Source: Lachnospiraceae bacterium JC7
GTDB lineage: Bacteria > Bacillota > Clostridia > Lachnospirales > Lachnospiraceae
Assembly: GCA_000513555.1 (NCBI GenBank)
Contig: ALYD01000006.1
Coordinates: 1 to 64,000 of the forward strand
Length of the DNA: 64,000 nucleotides
Direction of reading: 5' to 3'
Shown: piece after piece, positions 33,359 through 41,273 of the stretch
Position numbering within the stretch: the first letter of the stretch is position 1
How the letters are laid out: every line of letters begins with the position of its first letter
Translations under genes and position numbers: made by a program
Notes under the pieces: model-generated
What the model was told of the DNA's origin: nothing
Databases searched by the model: none
What the model saw: only the letters and a program-made list of their open reading frames with translations

Positions 33359-34291
33359 TTAGTCATTAGCGTAATTCTTCTCGCCGCTGAACTGGATTAT
33401 GGTGATGGCAAGAACGATGGCGAAAAGTACCAGAGAGCCTGCGCTGGCGATGCCGAGATTCCAGTTTCTGAACGCCTCTTCGTAGATGTAGTAGACAAGA
33501 ACGATGGCGGATTTGTTAATGACTCCGTTGCTGCCTCCTGCGAGCATATATACGATGTCGTAAACCTTGAAGCAGTTGATGGTGAGCATGATGATTACGA
33601 AAAATGTTGTAGGTTTTAACTGAGGAACGGTAACATACTTGAACTTCTGCCATACATTGGCACCGTCGAGTCCTGCCGCCTCATAAAGCTCTGTGTTGAT
33701 GTTCTGGAGACCTGCAAGATAGATGACCATGTAGTATCCCATATTCTTCCAGATCGAAAACATGATGATGGTCATGAGAACAGTCTTCGGAGAAGCTGCC
33801 CACTTGAGAGCCGGTATATGGAAAAGATTGAGAAGGAGCTGGTTAATGACTCCGCCCTTTGCCGGTGTGAAAAGCATGTTCCATACAGCTGCCACCGCAA
33901 CAAGTGAAGCTACATATGGGAAGAAAGTCACTGTTCTGAAGAAGTTTCTGCCCTTTATCTTCTGATTGAGAAGGATGGCGAGACCAAGTGCTATCATTAG
34001 TGTAAGAGGAACTGTGAAGATACTGTAGATAACGGTATTTTTCAGAGATGCCAGAAAACGGTCATCGGAAAAGATGGTCACGAAGTTCTGAATTCCTACG
34101 AATTTCCATGGATTACTTCCGTCCCACTCCATAAATGCCATGATCATGGCGAGGATGATGGGGCCAAGGGTAAATATGGCGAAACCGATGAAATTCGGCG
34201 CGATGAAGGAATAGGCAACCAGTGCCTGTTTAAGCTTTCTGCGATTAGCTTCTTCCACGCTTGTTGTTTTCACTGTTGTAGCTGCTGTCAT
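33359..34291 (-). CDS. sugar ABC transporter permease, MalF type
   Basis: Second membrane subunit of the CUT1-class importer, 310 residues. After a cytoplasmic N-terminus of about 25 residues there are six predicted helices. The coupling loop is EAAGLDGANVWQKFKYVTVPQLKPTT (about 211-236). It lies between the binding protein and the MalG-type gene, the standard order. GGAGG is 6 nt before the ATG. Its stop codon falls within the start of a third, partial repeat unit. Confidence 0.93.
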   Translation of the reverse strand: MTAATTVKTTSVEEANRRKLKQALVAYSFIAPNFIGFAIFTLGPIILAMIMAFMEWDGSNPWKFVGIQNFVTIFSDDRFLASLKNTVIYSIFTVPLTLMIALGLAILLNQKIKGRNFFRTVTFFPYVASLVAVAAVWNMLFTPAKGGVINQLLLNLFHIPALKWAASPKTVLMTIIMFSIWKNMGYYMVIYLAGLQNINTELYEAAGLDGANVWQKFKYVTVPQLKPTTFFVIIMLTINCFKVYDIVYMLAGGSNGVINKSAIVLVYYIYEEAFRNWNLGIASAGSLVLFAIVLAITIIQFSGEKNYAND

Positions 34292-34381
34292 ATAGTGCCT
34301 CCTGATTTTTGGATCAAAACTGCATTCATGGATCGGAATTATCCGGTGAATGGATCCGGTTTTGATGATAATTCATAGAAT

Positions 34382-34413
34382 GAGGGCCGCCGCACTGTCG
34401 TGCGACAGCCCCC
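34382..34413 (-). other. intercistronic hairpin after the binding-protein gene
   Basis: A 14-bp stem in mRNA sense, using three G-U pairs, with a 4-nt loop and no T tract after it. Hairpins in this place commonly protect the binding-protein message and lower expression of the permeases. Confidence 0.55.
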
Positions 34414-34462
34414 GATAGTCTTTTATTCAAGTAAGTATATTTCTGTCAAACAGGTGTAAGCA

Positions 34463-35830
34463 TTAGCCGATGATAGCCTGAACGCCCTCGTTCATAGCCT
34501 GTACAGCCTCATCGATAGTTGAAGATTCTGTCATGATGAGGTCGTGCTGCTCGTTGAGAACTGTCTCGATCTCTGATGACTTGTCATTTGCAGGCATCTC
34601 AAGATATGTGTGAGTTGTTACGAGAGCTTCCTTTGAAGTTTCATCCTGTGGGAATCCTTCCATAGAAGCGATGGCTGAAACGATGCTGTCATTTGTCATA
34701 GCAGGAATGTTTCCTGTATCAGCAAGAACCTGTGCACCCTTCTCTCCTGTTACGAACTTGATGAAGTCCCATGCCTCGTCCTTGTGAGGAGCTGTTGTAG
34801 GAAGTGCAAGAGCTGTGATGGTTGCAAGTGTTGAACCTGCCTCAACGCCCTCAGCATGAGGATACTTTACCATGCCCCAGTTTGTGCAGTCTGTGTACTC
34901 ACCGGACTTGATCTTGTTGATGAGTGTAGAAATGAACCATGAACCCATGTTCATCATAGCAACATTGCCCTGAGCGAATGCATCGCTGTAGTGAAGACCC
35001 TGTGTCTTAAGTGTTGCATAATCCATGCAGACACCGTCCTGCTGCTGCTTGAGAACCATCTCATAGTATGGCTTTGTGAAATCGTAGTTGCCGCCCACGA
35101 TGGTGTTCTTTCCATCGAGGATACCGTCAAGCTGGATAGTTGATCTCCATGTGTGATAGTGAGCACCGTATACTTCTGAACCCGGTGTTGTATCTGTTAC
35201 CTTGCGAGCCAGCTCATCGTACTGCTCCCATGTCATATCATTTGTAGGATAATCAACTCCTGCCTTGTCGAAAACGTCCTTGTTGTAGTAAAGAACCCAG
35301 ATGTCTGAACGGAAAGGAAGTTCATAGAGGTTGTCGTTGATGGTTACCTGATCAGTGATTCCGCCGTACTGCTGAAGGTCGATGCCGGCTTCCTTGATCT
35401 TGTCATTCAGTGGCTCCAGAACACCCTTGTTTACAAGTGTCATGTAACCGGGAACATCCTTGATGGTAACTACGTCGAAGTCTGAACCTGAGCCTGAAAG
35501 CTGTGTTCCGAGAACAGTTGAGTAGTCTGTTGAACCAAGGTCTACCATTTCAATGTTTACATTCGGGTGATCAGCCTTGTATGCATCGATAAGCGGCTGA
35601 TAGTAGGTGATGGATGATGCATCCCAAAGTGCCCACTTCAGTGTTACGGCATCTCCGCCGGCTGCCTCTGTAGCAGCTTCAGTTGCCTTCTCCTCCTGAG
35701 CCTTTGTCTCGGCTGCTGCCGCAGCAGTTGTAGCAGCTGCTGTCTCTTTCGGTGTACTGCTTCCGCCGCAAGCGGCAAGGGATGTTGCAGCAAGAGATGC
35801 AACCAGTACTGAACTAACGATCTTCTTCAT
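34463..35830 (-). CDS. sugar ABC transporter binding lipoprotein
   Basis: Family 1 extracellular solute-binding protein, 455 residues. The lipoprotein signal ends in SLAACGG (C21), followed by an Ala/Thr/Glu-rich tether to about residue 60. The mature domain has the usual features (VTLKWALWDASSITYYQPLIDAYKADHPNVNIEMV..., YELPFRSDIWVLYYNKDVFDKAG, FAQGNVAMMNMGSWF). Substrate is not readable from sequence; the downstream GH88 and glucuronidase genes point to uronic-acid oligosaccharides. GGAGG lies 8 nt before the ATG. It faces the YesM/YesN genes across a 323-bp control region. Confidence 0.94.
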   Translation of the reverse strand: MKKIVSSVLVASLAATSLAACGGSSTPKETAAATTAAAAAETKAQEEKATEAATEAAGGDAVTLKWALWDASSITYYQPLIDAYKADHPNVNIEMVDLGSTDYSTVLGTQLSGSGSDFDVVTIKDVPGYMTLVNKGVLEPLNDKIKEAGIDLQQYGGITDQVTINDNLYELPFRSDIWVLYYNKDVFDKAGVDYPTNDMTWEQYDELARKVTDTTPGSEVYGAHYHTWRSTIQLDGILDGKNTIVGGNYDFTKPYYEMVLKQQQDGVCMDYATLKTQGLHYSDAFAQGNVAMMNMGSWFISTLINKIKSGEYTDCTNWGMVKYPHAEGVEAGSTLATITALALPTTAPHKDEAWDFIKFVTGEKGAQVLADTGNIPAMTNDSIVSAIASMEGFPQDETSKEALVTTHTYLEMPANDKSSEIETVLNEQHDLIMTESSTIDEAVQAMNEGVQAIIG

Positions 35831-36153
35831 GTTTATCCTCCTATTTTCGGGTTTTGTATAACCCCTTGATTTTTGCCGGAACCACTTACGGGTCCATGAT
35901 CCGACTGTTTCCGATGGGTCAATGTCTACACTCTTTCGAGCGTTTCCGGCACATTGCCTTAAGCTTGAATTTATTGTAGAATTTCTCTGTTTTTAACGGA
36001 ATACAAATTTTTCAGAGCAATTTTGCTTTTTTTTAGCAGGTTTTGAAAAGATGTATTTTTATTTGAAAAAGATGCAGAAATTTTTGAATCAGTTCTTTTG
36101 ATGGCTTTTTTTGATATAAAAAGACTAAAAGAACTTAAAAGGACATAGATCAT
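35831..36153. promoter_or_regulatory. divergent control region of transporter and two-component genes
   Basis: 323 bp between oppositely oriented genes. Towards yesM there is -10 TATAAA at 36115-36120 with only a poor -35 (17 bp before), as expected of an activated promoter. Towards the transporter a TACAAT hexamer (35973-35978) is a possible -10. The short hairpin AGCAA/TTGCT at 36016-36027 followed by eight T looks like a terminator or attenuator on the plus strand. Confidence 0.45.
36042..36074 (+). promoter_or_regulatory. direct repeats, candidate YesN site
   Basis: TTTGAAAAGATG (36042-36053) and TTTGAAAAAGATG (36062-36074) begin 20 bp apart, about two helical turns, 41 bp upstream of the yesM -10 box. 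AraC-type DNA-binding domains such as the one in the YesN protein bind direct repeats of this spacing. Confidence 0.4.
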
Positions 36154-38061
36154 ATGAAAAAAAGTCCGGATATAAATAAAAGATTCAGTTCTATAAGATT
36201 TCAGATAGTCGTGTATTCCATGGGCTTTGCCATACTGATGTCTCTCATGATCACGGCCATCAGTTTCTTTTACATCAGAGATAATCTGAGACGAAATGTA
36301 CGTCAGACTGCCATGAGCAGCCTGCAGCTTCTTGGTTCCGAGATGGATAAGTCGCTGGACAATGCCACAAATTTCGCTCTCTGGACCACCATAGACAGCA
36401 CCATCAACACTTATCTTAACAGGATGACCGCTGGAAGTGCCGTATCCGACAGGGACGAGCCGCTGACCACCGAGGAACTGCAGGAAAAGAACAGAGTCGA
36501 GAGGCGCCTTGCCCTTTCCACCTGGGAGCATTTTAATGACGAGTACAACGCTATGGGACGTACACGTCACATTCAGAGAGTCCTCGTGAGCACCATGGAT
36601 GGGCAGCATTATCTTCAATCCATAAAAAATGCAGCTATAACATCTACTTCCGGTGTCACGGGAAAGATAATGTCTACAAACTACTTTTATCAGCTTCTTA
36701 ATGCGGATGACTTTCAGTATTTCGGATTAAAACAGAGTCCTGTGAATGTACATACCGGTGACAGCATTATCCCTATGGTGAGGCCCATTCAGTCATCATC
36801 CTCTTCTGCCATAGTCGGTTTTGTTTATATGGAGCTGTCTCCTTCTATCATTACATCCATCTTCAGTGATTACAGACTGGAAAAGGATGAAAGGGTGTTT
36901 GTCGCTATAGGTGAAGGACATAAATATGAGTATAAGGACGGTAAGCTTATTGAGGGAAATGTGCCTGAAGGAACAGTGAGTTACAACCTCAAGAATAAGG
37001 CATTCAGTCTCTATCTTCTTCCATCACAAAGAAGCATGAACGTCAGGATGAATTTCTACATAGCAGTCATCGGACTCATGGGATTTTTCATCATATGTAT
37101 AGGTCTTCTTCTCTGGCGCCGTATGAATCATGTGATAAATGTACCTATAACAAAGCTTTTGAGAAAGCTTGACAGGATAGGCAAGGGGGATTTCACCCGT
37201 GACGAGACCATAGAATGGGATTCGGAGCTGGGAGCTATCGGCGCAGGCATTAACACCCTGTCGCTAAACGTTCAGAATCTGATGGACAAGAAGGTGCAGG
37301 ACGAGAAGAAAAAGCAGGAGCTGGAGTATCAGATACTTCAGTCCCAGATAAATCCGCACTTCCTGTACAATACACTGAATACCATCAAGTGGATGGCCAC
37401 CATTCAGGGCTCAGACGGCATCGCCGACATGTCTACCGCTCTTTCAAGACTTCTCAGGAATATCTCAAAGAGCAAGGAGAATGTCATCAGCCTTGAGAAG
37501 GAGCTTCAGCTGGTGAAGGACTATTTCACCATCATGAAGTACCGTTACGGCGGAACCATCGAGCTTGAATATGACATAAAGGATGAGACACTTCTTAAGG
37601 CCTCCGTGAACAGATTTTCGCTGCAGCCTATCATCGAGAATGCCATCTTCCATGGCATCGAGCCAAAGGGCGGCGCAGGAAAGATAGTACTTTCGGTCTA
37701 TTGTGAGTATTGCGGAAATACAAATGAAATGGGAAGCCCTAAGGATATCGGCGTTTTGAATAGCCAGATCCCTGAGAGAAATGATTTGGGCATGGCATCT
37801 GAAAGTGATACTCAGGAAAGAAAACTTCTCATAATCGAAGTCAGGGATGACGGTGTCGGTATGACCAAGGAGCAGATCGAAAAAACTCTCTCAGGTGAGC
37901 TTGAGGGGGCTGACGATTTCTTCCGTCATATAGGAGTTGCCAATGTCTCCCAGCGCATTAAGTACACCTTCGGCGAAGAGTACGGACTTTCCATTATTTC
38001 GGAGGTTTCGGAGTATACTATCATGAGATTTACACTGCCGTATGTAATTAAGGATGAATGA
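36154..38061 (+). CDS. YesM-type sensor histidine kinase
   Basis: Membrane sensor of 635 residues. Helix 1 is at about 16-40, an extracellular sensor domain at 41-298, helix 2 at 301-321, then HAMP (to about 378). The histidine-kinase domain has phosphorylated H402 in QINPHFLYNTLN, followed by a GHKL ATPase domain (IIENAIFHG, then DDGVGM at about 565-570). An insertion of about 40 residues (517-557) containing Ser/Asp/Glu-rich sequence lies inside the ATPase domain. The partner regulator follows after 84 bp. Such pairs control the adjacent sugar genes. AAAAGGAC precedes the ATG by 9 nt. Confidence 0.93.
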   Translation: MKKSPDINKRFSSIRFQIVVYSMGFAILMSLMITAISFFYIRDNLRRNVRQTAMSSLQLLGSEMDKSLDNATNFALWTTIDSTINTYLNRMTAGSAVSDRDEPLTTEELQEKNRVERRLALSTWEHFNDEYNAMGRTRHIQRVLVSTMDGQHYLQSIKNAAITSTSGVTGKIMSTNYFYQLLNADDFQYFGLKQSPVNVHTGDSIIPMVRPIQSSSSSAIVGFVYMELSPSIITSIFSDYRLEKDERVFVAIGEGHKYEYKDGKLIEGNVPEGTVSYNLKNKAFSLYLLPSQRSMNVRMNFYIAVIGLMGFFIICIGLLLWRRMNHVINVPITKLLRKLDRIGKGDFTRDETIEWDSELGAIGAGINTLSLNVQNLMDKKVQDEKKKQELEYQILQSQINPHFLYNTLNTIKWMATIQGSDGIADMSTALSRLLRNISKSKENVISLEKELQLVKDYFTIMKYRYGGTIELEYDIKDETLLKASVNRFSLQPIIENAIFHGIEPKGGAGKIVLSVYCEYCGNTNEMGSPKDIGVLNSQIPERNDLGMASESDTQERKLLIIEVRDDGVGMTKEQIEKTLSGELEGADDFFRHIGVANVSQRIKYTFGEEYGLSIISEVSEYTIMRFTLPYVIKDE

Positions 38062-38145
38062 TTAACGCAGTGTGATCTTAGAAGGGCATTAAATTCAGGA
38101 AAGAGAAAAACAGCACATACCGGTGCTGATTTATGGTAAAGAACA

Positions 38146-39435
38146 ATGTATAGAGTTTTGATCGTTGATGACGAGCCTCTCGTTCAGGTGGGGCTCAAAT
38201 CCATGCTTCAGGGATTTGAAAATGTTGAGGTCATAGGTTCTGCCTCCAACGGAAAGGACGCCCTTGATATCATCGGGGCACAGAGCCCTGATATAGTTAT
38301 CGCTGATATCAAGATGCCTGTCATGACAGGACTTGAGCTTTTGGCAGAATCAAATAAGCATTATGGACCGGTGCCCGCATTTATCATGCTGACAGCCTAT
38401 GAAGAGTTCGATATGGTCCGTAAGGCCCTCTCCTATCAGGCAGTGGACTATCTTGTAAAGATAGAGCTTGATAAGGAACAGCTCTCAGATGCCATCAAAA
38501 AAGCTATCGCCCGTGTAAATCAGGTGAAAAAACCGGCTGTTCAAAAGGGCCCGGAACTTTCGCAGAATGCGGATACGGTTCAGCTTGAAGAACTGAGGCA
38601 GCATTTCATGATGAAGCTTCTCCATGGTGAGTTTGAAGAGGAAACAGCTCTTGAACATGAAGCTTCCAATGTTCAGATGGATTTCAAATACAACAGATAT
38701 ATTGCGGCGTTTGCGGAGATCGCTAACGAAAGCAGTAATACAGAATCTTCACATATGATCACGCTGTATCGCTCCTGCCTTTCCATGACGAGGGAAATAG
38801 TTGAGCGTTATGCTCCCTGCTATATCGTTTCGAACGATACCGAGCATTTCACCATCCTGTTCTTCTTTACGGAGAACACTCCTGTGGCGGAAAGCATGAC
38901 TCACATTCAGGAAGCGGTGGAAAATGCCCACACCATGATAAACAATTATTTTAATGTCTCTCTTCGATTCGGTATCGGAACCGCCGTATCTGCACCTATG
39001 GAGATCCATACTACCTTTGAGGAGGCTGAGGCTGCAGAAAAAGAGGCGGATCATGATGCCCCCATAAGACTTTTCAGCCATATAGTAGGTGCCAATCGTC
39101 GTTCCGGTAAGGATAAGCTCATATCCACCATACAGGATTACATTGACCATAATTTGAACGGAAAGCTGCAGCTGAACGAGATAGCCGATGCCTTCGGACT
39201 CTCTCCTGCCTACCTTTCAGTTCTCTTCAAAAAGAACACAGATATCGGTTTTTCCGAGTATGTTTATACCAGGAAGATAGAGCATGCAAAGAAGATGCTC
39301 CTCTCCGATGACATGAAGGTCTACGAAGTGGCTGACGCCCTCGGCTTCGAGTCCGCCTACTACTTCTCCAAGGTATTCAAAAAGGTGGCAGGGGTTTCAC
39401 CGAGAGAATTCATACAGGCAAAAAGTGAAGGGTAA
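38146..39435 (+). CDS. YesN-type response regulator, AraC DNA-binding domain
   Basis: Residues 1-120 are a receiver domain with acidic VDDE (7-10), phospho-acceptor D54 in IADIKMP, and conserved Lys in YLVKIELD. A middle region of about 190 residues is typical of the YesN class. The C-terminal 100 residues are an AraC-type double HTH (LNEIADAFGLSPAYLSVLFKK ... VYEVADALGFESAYYFSKVFKK). It is expected to be phosphorylated by the YesM kinase and to activate the divergent transporter and probably the GH88/glucuronidase genes. A strong terminator follows. Confidence 0.94.
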   Translation: MYRVLIVDDEPLVQVGLKSMLQGFENVEVIGSASNGKDALDIIGAQSPDIVIADIKMPVMTGLELLAESNKHYGPVPAFIMLTAYEEFDMVRKALSYQAVDYLVKIELDKEQLSDAIKKAIARVNQVKKPAVQKGPELSQNADTVQLEELRQHFMMKLLHGEFEEETALEHEASNVQMDFKYNRYIAAFAEIANESSNTESSHMITLYRSCLSMTREIVERYAPCYIVSNDTEHFTILFFFTENTPVAESMTHIQEAVENAHTMINNYFNVSLRFGIGTAVSAPMEIHTTFEEAEAAEKEADHDAPIRLFSHIVGANRRSGKDKLISTIQDYIDHNLNGKLQLNEIADAFGLSPAYLSVLFKKNTDIGFSEYVYTRKIEHAKKMLLSDDMKVYEVADALGFESAYYFSKVFKKVAGVSPREFIQAKSEG

Positions 39436-39440
39436 CAGAG

Positions 39441-39490
39441 AGGCAGCCGTATTGATGGGGGCAATCCCATAATACGGCTGCCTTTATTTA
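39441..39490 (+). terminator. intrinsic terminator after the response-regulator gene
   Basis: AGGCAGCCGTATT pairs perfectly with AATACGGCTGCCT and is followed by TTTATTTAA on the plus strand. It also separates the plus-strand genes from the convergent minus-strand gene. Confidence 0.85.
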
Positions 39491-39522
39491 ATCATCTAAT
39501 GCGACAGCACCCTGTTCCGATA

Positions 39523-41034
39523 TCATTTTTGATTAAAGAAATTGTGATTGAAAAGCTCACCGAAGGGATTAAAGGTTGATCGTGGAGTCAGGGTCTCGGT
39601 TATGATCCTTCGTACAGACTTCATCTTAGTCTCATCATCCTTTATCGCATCCACATACTTCAGGAGCTTGAACTGACCTTCCATATCGATTCCCATGTTC
39701 TCATTGAATCTCTTTGAGATCTTGCTTATAGAATCGTATGCCTGTCTCAGACTGCTTCTGTTTTCAATCGTTGCATTGAGGGATTTTATGAATTCTCTCT
39801 TCGTTGTCATATCAGACAGTTCATAAATTGCTTTTCGATTATCGAAATCCTTATGCGCGATACCTTCTTTGTTTAATGACCATCCATACTCATCGGTCAA
39901 CAGAAAAATAGTTTCAGGTTTTCCGTAATAGTACAGCTCCTTTTCCTGGATGATGGTCAAAAGTCCTGTATGGGCTTCTATGAAATAATTCTGTATCAAA
40001 GTGGCATCGTTAAAAGGAAGTTTCACAATACATAAGCCGTTCTCGATATGCTTTGAATTAGTAGCCATGGTTTCGAACTCATGGTATCTGTACTCATCAT
40101 ATTTGTAGAGAGCAGCTTCCTTTGCCATGTCTCTGATAGCCTTTTCGACAACCTCAGTGCTGAGTGATTTCTTCTGTCCGACCTTTAACATGTCACGGGC
40201 ATGACCTATGGCCTGAGCCTCCAGGAGTTCTTCTCTGGCATTTAACGGTGTCATGGTAAGAGTCGCTACCTGAGAAATAACACTTTTTTCTTCGGTCTGT
40301 ACAAGTGCGAGTGTGTAGGCTGGTTCCTGCCCCGTGATGCCTATACCGATATTCATAACATTTCGGTAAAGTGAAAGATATGATTCAACGGTACTGTTCT
40401 GCCAGGTAATATCACCTCCGGTAGTATCAGGTTCTATTTCATAAAAATGAACGCCGGAATACATATTATATGCATTTTTGAGCATACTGTAGGCTACCTT
40501 GTTGTAAAGATTGTTCAAGGCAATGAAAATATTGACTTTTTTTCCTTCCTGTATGTGTCTGACGAAATCAGTTCTGAACTTTTTATCATTATTGTTTAAG
40601 ATCTCATTTGCCAGATCATCCATGTCGATCTCAAGGTCAGGTCGGTTCTTGATGTAGGCATACAAATCCAGTCCTGTCTCGGGTACAATGAAATATTTTG
40701 TTCCCTTGCTCCTGGACTTTTGAAGATCGGATGACAAGATATCCATCATCTTTTCGATTTCTTTTTTATTATCTGTTGAAGTATATTCGCACGATAAGAA
40801 GTCTGTTGTCTCTGTATCCCCTCCTTTTCGGGTGGATACAGACATGATCAATGTTTCATTTGGTCCATCGTCTTTTGTGCTTATAGTTGAATTAGGACCG
40901 AGTGAACATAAGAGACGGCGCTCCAAAGAACAAAGCTCCATTATATTATCCGAATTATTTACGGAGGTTCCGTTTTTTTTGCCAGCATCACCTTTGATGT
41001 TATCAGTATTTTTTTTATCAAAAATATTCATCAT
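39523..41034 (-). CDS. unrecognised 503-residue protein
   Basis: No family is recognised. There is no signal peptide and no membrane helix. The first 45 residues are polar and Asn/Lys/Asp-rich; the rest looks like a folded cytosolic protein with mixed alpha and beta (for example TKYFIVPETGLDLYAYI, KVNIFIALNNLYNK, KYDEYRYHEFET). The last 20 residues are rich in Phe, Asn and Pro. It stands alone between convergent yesN and the regulator gene. The ribosome site is weak (AGAAGAG). The upstream region is very A+T-rich with an A15 tract in the likely promoter, which together with the lack of relatives hints at acquired DNA. Confidence 0.75.
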   Translation of the reverse strand: MMNIFDKKNTDNIKGDAGKKNGTSVNNSDNIMELCSLERRLLCSLGPNSTISTKDDGPNETLIMSVSTRKGGDTETTDFLSCEYTSTDNKKEIEKMMDILSSDLQKSRSKGTKYFIVPETGLDLYAYIKNRPDLEIDMDDLANEILNNNDKKFRTDFVRHIQEGKKVNIFIALNNLYNKVAYSMLKNAYNMYSGVHFYEIEPDTTGGDITWQNSTVESYLSLYRNVMNIGIGITGQEPAYTLALVQTEEKSVISQVATLTMTPLNAREELLEAQAIGHARDMLKVGQKKSLSTEVVEKAIRDMAKEAALYKYDEYRYHEFETMATNSKHIENGLCIVKLPFNDATLIQNYFIEAHTGLLTIIQEKELYYYGKPETIFLLTDEYGWSLNKEGIAHKDFDNRKAIYELSDMTTKREFIKSLNATIENRSSLRQAYDSISKISKRFNENMGIDMEGQFKLLKYVDAIKDDETKMKSVRRIITETLTPRSTFNPFGELFNHNFFNQK

Positions 41035-41107
41035 GTTCGCTCTTCTGCTAAAATAAGTTTTACTTAAAATGTAAAACGAGTTGAATGGGTATCATTGCAC
41101 TAATTTA

Positions 41108-41133
41108 ATTATTAATTTTTTTTTTTTTTTCAA
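41108..41133 (-). promoter_or_regulatory. possible promoter containing an A15 tract
   Basis: On the minus strand TTGAAA (41128-41133) and AATAAT (41108-41113) are separated by 14 bp made of twelve A plus TT; the whole run is 15 A (41116-41130). The spacing is 3 bp short of the optimum. A nearby perfect hairpin, CAAAATAA/TTATTTTG (41160-41179), lies upstream. Confidence 0.35.
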
Positions 41134-41273
41134 TATCGCCAAAGTAAAAAGTAAAGTGCCAAAATAATTCGTTATTTTGACATAAAAACCTCTTAAAAAT
41201 AATGCTAATCACGATACAATTACCCGTTCCTGTTATGACGCAGAAGCCGGAACATAACTTTTAGTTTTTGAGC

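Noticed and set aside
41226-41258. Interleaved GTTCC/GGAAC and GTTATG/CATAAC pairs resembling an H-type pseudoknot after the regulator gene
   Set aside because: The pairs are short and mutually overlapping, no second copy exists, and this A+T-rich region gives chance pairings.
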